DNA of 7,382 nt from Cyclobacteriaceae bacterium (lineage in GTDB: Bacteria > Bacteroidota > Bacteroidia > Cytophagales > Cyclobacteriaceae): positions 1 through 7,382 of the forward strand of contig JAOUOM010000088.1 of assembly GCA_029880385.1 (NCBI GenBank), read 5' to 3'. The notes beneath the pieces are model-generated. The model did no database searches, was not told where the DNA came from, and saw only the letters and a list, made by a program, of their open reading frames with translations. The position numbers and the translations under genes were made by a program. Shown here one piece after another: positions 1-7,199 of this stretch. Position 1 is the first letter of the stretch. The number at the start of each line of letters is the position of its first letter.

Positions 1-2357
1 ATGTGGCTATTTTGGCACTTGATTCCGAACCCGAAAAGATTGTCCGTCGGATGTCGCGTCGTGATGGGTTTGATGGGGATTATGTGTCGATCAGCATCGA
101 CAGTTATGATGATAACCGGACAGCTTTCTCTTTTACGGCAAGTGTTTCCGGGGTGAAGAGCGACGAGTACATTTCCAATAATATGGATTTTGATGAGACC
201 TGGGATCCTATCTGGTACCTGGCTACCCAAATCAATGAACAGGGCTGGGTGGCAGAATTCCGGATTCCCCTTTCACAATTGCGGTTTGCCGACAAAGAAG
301 AGCATACCTGGGGCATTCAGGTGCTTCGCAAATTTTTTCGCAACGATGAGCGTTCCGTTTGGCAGCCCATTTCACAGGAGGCACCAGGCTGGGTTCATTT
401 ATTTGGTGAACTGAAAGGGATCAGGGGAATCCGCCCTCAAAAACAGTTCGAAGTGCAACCCTACCTCGTGGCAAAAAAGGAAAAATATCCCGCAGAACCG
501 GGAAATCCCTATTTGACCGGTAACGATTACTCGATTTCAGCCGGTCTGGATGCCAAAATAGGTATTACAAGCGACATCACACTGGATCTGACAGTAAACC
601 CGGATTTTGGGCAGGTAGAAGCCGATCCATCCCAAGTCAATTTAACGGCCTTTCGGCTTTATTTTAATGAGAGGAGGCCCTTTTTTCTGGAAGGGAACAA
701 TATCCTCACATTTCCCATTGTGGGGTTTACCGAGGATAACCTGTTTTATTCCCGTCGTATCGGAGGAGCACCCAGCTTTGTGCCTGAGGCCGATTTTGTG
801 GATCAGCCACGTAATACCAGCATATTGGGTGCAGCCAAGCTGACGGGAAAAAACAGTCGGGGATTTTCCTGGGGACTGCTTGAGTCTTTGACACGCGAGG
901 AAAAGGCAACTTATCGGATCAATGGGGAAGAAAAAACCACCACCGTGGAGCCAATGACACATTTTTCAGTGGGTAGGTTTCAGCAGGATTTTAAGGAAGG
1001 CAAAACCGTGGTAGGGGCCATGGCCACTTCAACGCACCGGTATATCAACGATAGTCAGCTCGATTTTTTACATACGGATGCCCAGACCGGCGGAGTGGAT
1101 CTCACCCATAACTTCAAAGACCGTAAATATGGCCTTACCTTTCGTACCCTCTTTAGCCGGGTGGCAGGATCGGAAGCATCCATTTACGCCAGTCAGGTTT
1201 CTTCCGAGCGTTTTTTTCAACGACCTGACAACTATCACAAAGATGTTGACACTACACGCAATTCCCTGGTGGGCACGGCCAGCACGGTATCATTTGGCAA
1301 GCAAAGTGGAAATTTCTTGTGGGAGATAGGAAATACATACAATTCACCCGAGCTGGATCTAAATGATGCCGGGTTTATGGTTCAGACGGACTTTTTGTTC
1401 CATTGGTTTTTTGCCCAATACCGGATTCTGAAACCTGTCGGCATATTTCGTTGGCAGCGAATGGTGCTGGTGGGTTACCAGGGTTTTGATTTTGATGCCG
1501 TCCGGATAGACAGAGGTGGTGAGTTTAATTACATCACCCAGCTGACCAATTTCTGGAAATTTGGTGTCGCTTTTAACTCCAGTGGCGAGAGTGTGTCCAA
1601 TGCCGATCTGCGGGGAGGACCAGCTATCCGCTACCCGGGAGGATTGAATTACCGCTATTGGATTGAGTCCAATGAGCAGAAAAAAATAGCATTTGAATGG
1701 AACCATTGGGCATATCATGGTTTTGAAGGGTATCGTCAAAACATGGGTTTTTCCAGTTCCCTTGTTGTACGGCCGATCGATGCGCTGCGGGTTACCCTTT
1801 CCCCTACGGTAATAATGGGTTTCAACGAAATGCAATATGTTGACGCATTTGATCGGACGGCAGGCGAAACCACCTATATGTTGGCCAGGGCTGATCAGGA
1901 AATTTACAGAATGTCCGTGCGGGCCAATTATAATATCACCCCGAATCTGACCATTGAGTTATGGGCACAGCCATTTATTGCCAAAGTGGAATATAGCCGG
2001 TTTAAAAAGGCATTGGAACCCGGTGCAACTTTGTTTGAACATCGTTTTGCAGAGTTCCCCGATAGTCAGGTGAGCCTGAACCCCCTTAACCAGACGTATT
2101 ATTTGTATGAGCAGGGCAGTCAGCTTCCGGATTATACTTTCCGCGATCCGGATTTCAATACTATGGAATTCCGGTCTAATTGTGTGTTGCGCTGGGAGTA
2201 CATTCCGGGCTCCATCTTATTTTTGGTATGGTCAGGAAATGCAGCGGTATCGACCTTTCACGATCAAAACGATTTTATTCACCTGGCTGATGATTTACTG
2301 AACCTTCGATCCAGAAATACATTTTTGATTAAATACACCTATAGATTTCTTCGCTAA
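1..2357 (+). CDS. DUF5916 outer-membrane protein with CBM9-like domain (5'-truncated)
   Basis: This is a 3' partial gene. The reading frame is open from the left edge, and the GTG at base 3 falls inside a conserved strand, so it is not a real start. About 100 residues, including the signal peptide, should lie off the window. Numbering from base 3, residues 1-135 look like the end of a family-9 carbohydrate-binding-like domain, with RRD near 19-21, WDPIW at 67-71, GWVAEFRIPL at 81-90 and WGIQVLRK at 103-110. From about residue 148 the DUF5916 part begins. Its hallmark is NPDFGQVEADPSQVN at 199-213, followed by the ERRPFFLEG segment at 223-231. The rest is rich in alternating aromatic strands and ends in KYTYRF-LR, as expected for an outer-membrane beta-barrel. 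The family is frequent in Bacteroidota and its substrate is not established; a role in envelope transport or polymer binding is inference. The next gene starts 44 bp downstream but appears to have its own promoter. Confidence 0.88.
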   Translation, partial: VAILALDSEPEKIVRRMSRRDGFDGDYVSISIDSYDDNRTAFSFTASVSGVKSDEYISNNMDFDETWDPIWYLATQINEQGWVAEFRIPLSQLRFADKEEHTWGIQVLRKFFRNDERSVWQPISQEAPGWVHLFGELKGIRGIRPQKQFEVQPYLVAKKEKYPAEPGNPYLTGNDYSISAGLDAKIGITSDITLDLTVNPDFGQVEADPSQVNLTAFRLYFNERRPFFLEGNNILTFPIVGFTEDNLFYSRRIGGAPSFVPEADFVDQPRNTSILGAAKLTGKNSRGFSWGLLESLTREEKATYRINGEEKTTTVEPMTHFSVGRFQQDFKEGKTVVGAMATSTHRYINDSQLDFLHTDAQTGGVDLTHNFKDRKYGLTFRTLFSRVAGSEASIYASQVSSERFFQRPDNYHKDVDTTRNSLVGTASTVSFGKQSGNFLWEIGNTYNSPELDLNDAGFMVQTDFLFHWFFAQYRILKPVGIFRWQRMVLVGYQGFDFDAVRIDRGGEFNYITQLTNFWKFGVAFNSSGESVSNADLRGGPAIRYPGGLNYRYWIESNEQKKIAFEWNHWAYHGFEGYRQNMGFSSSLVVRPIDALRVTLSPTVIMGFNEMQYVDAFDRTAGETTYMLARADQEIYRMSVRANYNITPNLTIELWAQPFIAKVEYSRFKKALEPGATLFEHRFAEFPDSQVSLNPLNQTYYLYEQGSQLPDYTFRDPDFNTMEFRSNCVLRWEYIPGSILFLVWSGNAAVSTFHDQNDFIHLADDLLNLRSRNTFLIKYTYRFLR

Positions 2358-2374
2358 ACATTCATTTTTGATTG

Positions 2375-2382
2375 TACCTTTG
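2375..2382 (+). promoter_or_regulatory. Bacteroidota -7 promoter element upstream of the polyamine operon
   Basis: TACCTTTG matches the Bacteroidota -7 consensus TAnnTTTG exactly. It lies in the 44-bp gap between the DUF5916 gene and the dehydrogenase gene. Transcription would start near base 2389, leaving an A-rich leader of roughly 12 nt before ATG 2402. I see no TTTG at the expected -33 position, so strength is uncertain. The element overlaps the in-frame TTG at 2372, which argues against that codon being the start. Confidence 0.5.
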
Positions 2383-2401
2383 GGCACCCAAAAAAATCAA
2401 T

Positions 2402-3607
2402 ATGTCAAAGGTAGTTATCATTGGAGCAGGTGGTGTCGGCCGGGTGGTCGCCTACAAATGCGCACAACTTAAAGATGTTTTCACAGAAATCGTTTTAGCA
2501 AGCCGTACGGTGTCAAAATGCGAAGCAATTGCGCAGGATATTAAAAAAGACCTGGGTGTGGTCATTGCGACAGACCGTGTGGATGCCGACCATGTGAACG
2601 AGGTAGTGGCGTTGTTTAAAAAACACCAGCCCAGACTGGTCATAAACGTTGCCCTTCCTTATCAGGACCTCACCATCATGGATGCCTGCCTCGAAGCAGG
2701 TGTCAATTACCTCGATACGGCCAACTATGAACCGATTGACGAAGCAAAATTTGAATATAGCTGGCAGTGGGCCTATCAGGACCGGTTTAAGGCAGCCGGA
2801 CTGACCGCTGTATTGGGTTGTGGATTTGATCCGGGCGTGACAGGTGTATACACGGCCTATGCCGCCAAGCATTACTTTGATGAAATCCATTACCTGGACA
2901 TTGTGGATTGCAATGCCGGTGATCATGGAAAGGCTTTTGCCACCAATTTTAACCCTGAAATCAACATTCGGGAAGTAACCCAAAAGGGCAAGTATTTTGA
3001 AGATGGGAAATGGGTATTGACCGAGCCGCATGCGATCGGCAAAATGATTAATTACCCGAATGTAGGGCCGCGAAAGTCTTACCTGATCTATCACGAAGAG
3101 CTGGAGTCATTGGTGAAAAATTACCCAAGTCTAAAGCGTGCCCGTTTTTGGATGACATTTGGCGATGAATACCTGACCCATTTAAGGGTAATTCAAAATA
3201 TTGGAATGGCCGCTATTGAACCAGTAATGTACGAAGGAAGGGAAATTGTCCCCCTTCAATTCCTCAAGGCTGTATTGCCCGATCCGGGTGGTTTGGGCGA
3301 AAACTATGAAGGTGAAACCTCCATAGGGTGCCGTATCAAAGGCGTTAGGGACGGACAGGAAAAAACGTACTACATATACAATAATTGTAAACACCAGGAT
3401 GCATATAAAGAAACCCGTGCACAGGGTGTGTCTTATACTACGGGTGTACCGGCTGCCATTGGGGCCAAGATGATGCTTACCGGCGAGTGGACAGGTGCCG
3501 GGGTATATAACGTTGAGGAAATGAACCCGGATCCATTTCTGGCAGACCTCAACCAATACGGCCTTCCCTGGCACGAGCTGGTAGACGTAGACCTTGAAAT
3601 GGACTGA
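2402..3607 (+). CDS. Probable carboxyspermidine/carboxynorspermidine dehydrogenase (saccharopine dehydrogenase family)
   Basis: This 401-residue cytosolic enzyme has a saccharopine-dehydrogenase fold. An N-terminal Rossmann domain carries the dinucleotide loop GAGGVG at residues 8-13, with ASR at 33-35 closing the second strand. The family segments GCGFDPGVTGVY (139-150) and TTGVPAAIGA (346-355) are present. Known members of this subgroup reductively condense aspartate beta-semialdehyde with putrescine or 1,3-diaminopropane, using NAD(P)H, to give carboxyspermidine or carboxynorspermidine. That role is favoured over lysine metabolism because the next enzyme gene but one is nspC, the decarboxylase for exactly this product. 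The diamine used cannot be told from sequence. ATG 2402 is chosen because the protein then begins MSKVVIIGAG, directly at the Rossmann strand. An in-frame TTG at 2372 would add ten residues but overlaps the promoter element. The stop overlaps the next start (TGATG). Confidence 0.88.
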   Translation: MSKVVIIGAGGVGRVVAYKCAQLKDVFTEIVLASRTVSKCEAIAQDIKKDLGVVIATDRVDADHVNEVVALFKKHQPRLVINVALPYQDLTIMDACLEAGVNYLDTANYEPIDEAKFEYSWQWAYQDRFKAAGLTAVLGCGFDPGVTGVYTAYAAKHYFDEIHYLDIVDCNAGDHGKAFATNFNPEINIREVTQKGKYFEDGKWVLTEPHAIGKMINYPNVGPRKSYLIYHEELESLVKNYPSLKRARFWMTFGDEYLTHLRVIQNIGMAAIEPVMYEGREIVPLQFLKAVLPDPGGLGENYEGETSIGCRIKGVRDGQEKTYYIYNNCKHQDAYKETRAQGVSYTTGVPAAIGAKMMLTGEWTGAGVYNVEEMNPDPFLADLNQYGLPWHELVDVDLEMD

Positions 3608-4116
3608 TGATGAAGCCGGATTTACAGCAAATACCTGAGTGGTACCGGCCCTATGTGGCAGTGCTTGATGACAAGCCCATCGTGGAATTGCTCCGGGAGA
3701 GCCTGTCATCTTTTGAGCAACTTTTCGGTGAAATAACGGAGGAAAAATCACTTTCACGCTATGCGGAGGGTAAATGGTCCATCAAGGAAGTACTCCAACA
3801 CATCATGGATACTGAGCGGATTTTTGCCTATCGTGCCCTGAGGTTTTCACGCGGTGACCAAAATGATTTGTCCGGTTTCGATCAAAATGCCTATGTGGAC
3901 CAATCTATGGCCGACCGTCGGCCATTGGCCCAACTGATCCACGAATTCAGCACTATCCGAAGGGCGACCATTGCCCTGTTTGAAGGAATGGATGATGCGT
4001 GGCTGGACAGGGAGGGCACTGCCAATAGCTATTCACTGTCCGTACGGGCCATTGGCTATATCACTGTTGGCCACCAGGTGCACCATGTCAACATCATTAG
4101 GAATAAATACCTGTGA
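3607..4116 (+). CDS. DinB/YfiT-like four-helix-bundle putative metal-binding protein
   Basis: This 169-residue protein fits the DinB_2 / YfiT-like superfamily of four-helix bundles. The three expected metal-ligand histidines are visible: H65 in KEVLQHIMDTER on helix 2, and H156 and H160 in the C-terminal GHQVHHVNIIRNKYL. The GKWSIKEVLQHI segment (55-66) is also typical. Family members include thiol S-transferases (bacillithiol- or mycothiol-dependent) and many proteins of unknown activity; nothing here identifies the substrate. The ATG at 3607 overlaps the dehydrogenase stop (TGATG) and a second ATG follows immediately at 3610, so the start is uncertain by one codon. The stop overlaps the GTG start of nspC. 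Being enclosed between two consecutive polyamine enzymes suggests co-expression and perhaps a linked role, but function is inferred from position only. Confidence 0.88.
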   Translation: MMKPDLQQIPEWYRPYVAVLDDKPIVELLRESLSSFEQLFGEITEEKSLSRYAEGKWSIKEVLQHIMDTERIFAYRALRFSRGDQNDLSGFDQNAYVDQSMADRRPLAQLIHEFSTIRRATIALFEGMDDAWLDREGTANSYSLSVRAIGYITVGHQVHHVNIIRNKYL

Positions 4117-5243
4117 TTGATTTTTCTAAAATACCTTCTCCATGTTTTGTATTGGAGGAAGAACGGCTCGAACGGAACCTTCGCCTGATTGACCGGGTGC
4201 AGCAGGAGGCCGGAGTGGAAATAATTCTGGCATTTAAGGGGTTTGCCATGTGGAGTGCATTTCCCATTGTCAAGAAATATCTGAAAGGTGCAACGGCGAG
4301 TTCCCTGCATGAGGCACGTTTGTGTTTTGAGGAAATGGGAACCAGGGCTCATACTTACGCAGTGGCCTATCAGCCGGATCAATTTCAGGAAATAGCTTCC
4401 CTGTCATCACATATCACATTTAATTCGCTCAGTCAATACAAGCATTTTCAGCATCAGCTACCGGAAGGTGTCGAATGTGGTTTACGGATAAACCCGGAGT
4501 GGTCAGATGTGGAAACAGATCTTTATAACCCGTCGAGTCCGGTATCGCGCCTTGGGATTACGTCGCCACATCTCGCAGGAGGATTGCCTGAGGGGATCAG
4601 TGGGCTACATTTTCATGTGCTTTGCGAGTCGTCAGCGGAATCCCTGGTGCAGGTCCTGCGGCAGGTTGAACATAATTTCGGGCATCTGCTGCATCAACTA
4701 AAATGGATCAACATGGGTGGTGGGCATCTGATGACCCGGGAAGGTTACAACATAGACCTGCTCATCAGGACACTGAAGGAGTTTAGGGAAAAATACCAGG
4801 TAAACGTCATTCTGGAGCCGGGTAGTGCCATTGCATGGCAAACGGGCGACCTTAAGTCTACGGTACTTGATATAGTAGAAAATAACGGAGTTAAAACAGC
4901 CATTGCTGATATTTCATTTACCTGCCACATGCCTGATTGCCTGGAGATGCCCTATCGTCCGGTGATTACAGGAGCCTCACGCAACCCCAACGGGTTACCC
5001 CATAGCTACCGGATTGGAGGCGTAAGTTGCCTGGCGGGGGATTTTATGGAAGCCTATGGGTTTGATAAGCCGCTGGCTATTGGTGATGAGCTGGTCTTTG
5101 AAGACATGATTCATTATACCATGGTCAAAACATCCATGTTTAATGGCGTTCATCATCCGGCTATTGGCATTTGGCGAAAGGAAGGCACGTTTGATCTGAT
5201 CAGGGAATTTGACTATCAGGATTACAAAAGGCGTTTGTCTTAA
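4113..5243 (+). CDS. nspC: Carboxynorspermidine/carboxyspermidine decarboxylase
   Basis: This is a 376-residue PLP enzyme of the alanine-racemase-fold (group IV) decarboxylases, and its length is normal for NspC. It removes the carboxylate from carboxynorspermidine or carboxyspermidine to give norspermidine or spermidine, in the cytosol. Visible features are the PLP-binding lysine K42 in LAFKGFAMW, the ATASSLHEA segment (60-68), GLHFHVLCE (164-172), the glycine loop MGGGH (201-205), EPGSA (235-239), the catalytic-type cysteine C306 in CLAGD, and HYTMVKTSMFNG (334-345). The start is GTG at 4113, overlapping the DinB stop as GTGA; it gives MIDFSKIPSPCFVL, the usual N-terminus of the family. The probable partner dehydrogenase is two genes upstream in the same operon. 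The TAA stop overlaps the stop of the convergent gene within the palindrome TTAA. Confidence 0.95.
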   Translation: MIDFSKIPSPCFVLEEERLERNLRLIDRVQQEAGVEIILAFKGFAMWSAFPIVKKYLKGATASSLHEARLCFEEMGTRAHTYAVAYQPDQFQEIASLSSHITFNSLSQYKHFQHQLPEGVECGLRINPEWSDVETDLYNPSSPVSRLGITSPHLAGGLPEGISGLHFHVLCESSAESLVQVLRQVEHNFGHLLHQLKWINMGGGHLMTREGYNIDLLIRTLKEFREKYQVNVILEPGSAIAWQTGDLKSTVLDIVENNGVKTAIADISFTCHMPDCLEMPYRPVITGASRNPNGLPHSYRIGGVSCLAGDFMEAYGFDKPLAIGDELVFEDMIHYTMVKTSMFNGVHHPAIGIWRKEGTFDLIREFDYQDYKRRLS

Positions 5244-5824
5244 TAGCTGATTTTGGGTTCAAGCAATCCCCGCATAAACAGGTTATATTCTTCGCAGCTC
5301 AGAAATGCCTCGCCTGCAGAATAAATGCAGGTATGGTAGGTATCGCCAAATGCGCCATGTTTGATGACCACACCCGACCCTTTGCATACCGGGCAAATCA
5401 TTTTTTCAAGGCCCCCGCAATCATAATCCTGATTGTTTAGTTCGTCGATCATTTGACGGCTCAGGTTGCGCTGTATTTCCAGGTATTTGTCTTCCGAATA
5501 TTGCAGGTACAGTACCGCTTCGTCATAATATTGTCCTTTGGTTCCTTTGATCTGAAGGTATTTATTTAGCCAGTTGATACTTTGTTTGTAAAGGGACAGG
5601 TGGTAACTGTTTCGCCCAAACAGATAGGCCAAGTTTGAAGGCAGGACTTCTTTGTTTTCAAGGATAAAAATAAACTCTTTTTGAGCGGCTTCATATTCAC
5701 CTTTATTCATAAGTTCTTCACCCAGATCCATACGCCTGAAAAACTCACGTTCCGGGATTTCCTGTGCCCAGACGCAAGCGGTGAAAAAAAGGAAAGAAAG
5801 AAAGCCAATTGTTTTTATTGCCAT
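5240..5824 (-). CDS. Exported TPR-like protein with degenerate DnaJ-type cysteine module
   Basis: This is a 194-residue protein of unknown function. A signal peptide is clear: lysine at 4, hydrophobic stretch 6-16, and a likely signal peptidase I site after VWA (A20|Q21). A lipobox is less likely, because the residue three before C17 is Phe. Residues 26-125 are helical and TPR-like, with GEELMNKGEYEAAQKEF (35-51) the best repeat and another near 73-92. The C-terminal part has CPVCKGSG (144-151), a perfect DnaJ-type CxxCxGxG half-site. It is followed by CIYSAGEA (166-173), which looks like a second half-site with Cys changed to Ser and the last Gly to Ala. Further cysteines are C136 and C177. 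The periplasmic location makes either zinc or disulfides possible. It converges on nspC with overlapping stops and is divergent from hppD. No named family is recognised. Confidence 0.82.
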   Translation of the reverse strand: MAIKTIGFLSFLFFTACVWAQEIPEREFFRRMDLGEELMNKGEYEAAQKEFIFILENKEVLPSNLAYLFGRNSYHLSLYKQSINWLNKYLQIKGTKGQYYDEAVLYLQYSEDKYLEIQRNLSRQMIDELNNQDYDCGGLEKMICPVCKGSGVVIKHGAFGDTYHTCIYSAGEAFLSCEEYNLFMRGLLEPKISY

Positions 5825-5853
5825 TATACTCAGGTTTCATGGGACAACTTCCG

Positions 5854-5884
5854 AAATAACGAATAGAACTTTCAAACGTTATTT
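5854..5884. repeat. 8-bp inverted repeat in divergent intergenic region
   Basis: AAATAACG (5854-5861) and CGTTATTT (5877-5884) are perfect reverse complements separated by 15 nt. They lie 30-60 bp upstream of the minus-strand gene start, in the 181-bp gap shared with hppD. They could be a regulator half-site pair or a leader hairpin for the minus-strand gene. The stem is AT-rich, so chance occurrence is possible. The rest of the gap (5825-6005) holds only the promoter candidates listed. Confidence 0.4.
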
Positions 5885-5892
5885 TAAAGGTA
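5885..5892 (-). promoter_or_regulatory. Weak candidate -7 element for the minus-strand exported protein
   Basis: On the minus strand this reads TACCTTTA, one base from the consensus TAnnTTTG. It would place the transcript start near 5878, giving a leader of about 55 nt that contains most of the adjacent inverted repeat. No convincing TTTG is present upstream at the usual spacing, so this is a tentative call. Confidence 0.25.
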
Positions 5893-5955
5893 TCAGCCAC
5901 GTATTTTCCCTGCTAATTTACCTTAAAAGCCCACAATTCCTTTTGGAATGCCCAA

Positions 5956-5987
5956 TTTGAAATAACCACCTATAAAATTTATCTTCG
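5956..5987 (+). promoter_or_regulatory. Bacteroidota promoter for hppD
   Basis: A -33 element TTTG (5956-5959) is followed, after 20 nt, by TATCTTCG (5980-5987), which differs from the -7 consensus TAnnTTTG at one base. The spacing is in the normal range for the Bacteroidota primary sigma factor. The transcript would begin near 5993, giving a leader of about 13 nt before ATG 6006 with no Shine-Dalgarno sequence. Confidence 0.6.
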
Positions 5988-6005
5988 CTACAAACAACAT
6001 ACCCC

Positions 6006-7136
6006 ATGGAAACTACAAAACAACACACCCCTGTTTCCTCCATGATGGAGGATTTTTTACCCATCAATGGTACTGACTACATCGAGTTGTATGTGGGAAA
6101 TGCCAGGCAGGCAGCCCATTATTATAAAACAGCCTTTGGTTTTCAATCGTTGGCTTATAGCGGATTGGAGACGGGTTTGCGGGATCGTGAATCCTACGTG
6201 CTGGTTCAGGATAAAATCCGTCTGGTGCTTACCACACCCCTGACAGGAGGGACTGGGATCGGCCGGCATATTGACAGGCACGGCGATGGTGTAAAGGTGA
6301 TTGCCTTATGGGTAGACGATGCACAAAAAGCTTACGAAGAAACCATAAAACGGGGTGCTGAATCCTACATGGAACCCGTCACAGAATCAGATGAATACGG
6401 TGAAATTAAAAAAGCGGGAATTCACACCTATGGTGAAACGGTACACCTATTTATCGAGCGAAAAAACTATACCGGGGTCTTTATGCCGGGATATAAAGCG
6501 TGGGACACGCATTATAAGCCTTCGTCTGTCGGTTTGAAATATGTCGACCACATGGTAGGGAATGTAGGATGGGGCGAAATGAACCGGTGGGTCGACTTTT
6601 ATGCCAATGTGATGGGATTTACCCAACTGCTTTCTTTCGATGACAAGGATATTTCCACCGAGTACACGGCGTTGATGAGCAAAGTGATGTCAAATGGAAA
6701 TGGCCGGATAAAATTTCCCATAAATGAGCCAGCTGAAGGAAAGAAAAAGTCGCAGGTAGAAGAGTATCTTGATTTTTATGACGGGCCTGGTGTCCAGCAC
6801 ATAGCCGTGGCTACGGATGATATTGTGGCTACTGTCACCGCACTTCGTGACAGGGGTGTTGAGTTTTTGACCGTTCCTTCGACATATTACGACACCGTGC
6901 TTGAACGGGTCGGGGCTATTGACGAAGAATTGGGGCCATTAAAGGAGCTGGGTATTTTGATCGATCGTGACGATGAGGGGTATTTATTGCAATTGTTTAC
7001 CAAACCCGTGGAGCCACGCCCCACCATGTTTTTTGAAATTATACAGCGAAAAGGGGCAAAATCATTTGGAAAAGGTAACTTTCAGGCTCTTTTTGAGGCG
7101 ATAGAGCGGGAGCAAATACTTCGTGGAACGTTGTAG
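6006..7136 (+). CDS. hppD: 4-hydroxyphenylpyruvate dioxygenase
   Basis: This 376-residue, Fe(II)-dependent cytosolic enzyme converts 4-hydroxyphenylpyruvate and O2 to homogentisate and CO2, the second step of tyrosine catabolism. It has two VOC (glyoxalase-like) modules, about residues 22-153 and 178-340. The iron ligands of the facial triad are visible: H182 in KYVDHMVGNV, H265 in GVQHIAVATDD and E344 in FFEIIQR. The C-terminal gating helix KGNFQALFEAIEREQ (356-370) and the terminal RGTL are typical of HPPD and argue against hydroxymandelate synthase. The length resembles the eukaryotic-type enzymes (about 380-390) more than the shorter Pseudomonas form. ATG 6006 is preceded by a good promoter. 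Methionines at 13-14 are alternative starts just before the conserved DFLPI, but the first ATG fits the promoter. The usual partner, homogentisate dioxygenase, is not seen in the window. Confidence 0.97.
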   Translation: METTKQHTPVSSMMEDFLPINGTDYIELYVGNARQAAHYYKTAFGFQSLAYSGLETGLRDRESYVLVQDKIRLVLTTPLTGGTGIGRHIDRHGDGVKVIALWVDDAQKAYEETIKRGAESYMEPVTESDEYGEIKKAGIHTYGETVHLFIERKNYTGVFMPGYKAWDTHYKPSSVGLKYVDHMVGNVGWGEMNRWVDFYANVMGFTQLLSFDDKDISTEYTALMSKVMSNGNGRIKFPINEPAEGKKKSQVEEYLDFYDGPGVQHIAVATDDIVATVTALRDRGVEFLTVPSTYYDTVLERVGAIDEELGPLKELGILIDRDDEGYLLQLFTKPVEPRPTMFFEIIQRKGAKSFGKGNFQALFEAIEREQILRGTL

Positions 7137-7199
7137 TAGCGTTATAATAGAATGGCTGTTTGCCCGTTTATTCAGCAACATGTCAAATCAGTAAAAGTT

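Noticed and set aside
1359..1835. Long minus-strand open frame of 158 codons inside the DUF5916 gene, and similar opposite-strand frames at 2513-3094 and 3182-3757
   Set aside because: They lie antisense to well-supported conserved coding sequences, show no recognisable motifs, and are shadows of the real genes.
2321..2373. Ten-base direct repeat ATTTTTGATT at 2321-2330 and 2364-2373, flanking the end of the DUF5916 gene
   Set aside because: It is short and T-rich, with one copy inside coding sequence. It has no link to an element boundary and is most likely chance.
2372..2401. TTG at 2372 as the start of the dehydrogenase
   Set aside because: It would add ten non-conserved residues, overlaps the TACCTTTG promoter element, and lies upstream of the predicted transcript start.
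5885..5926. Imperfect inverted repeat TTAAAGGTA / TACCTTAA
   Set aside because: The arms differ by an inserted base and are AT-rich; part is better explained as a possible -7 element for the minus-strand gene.
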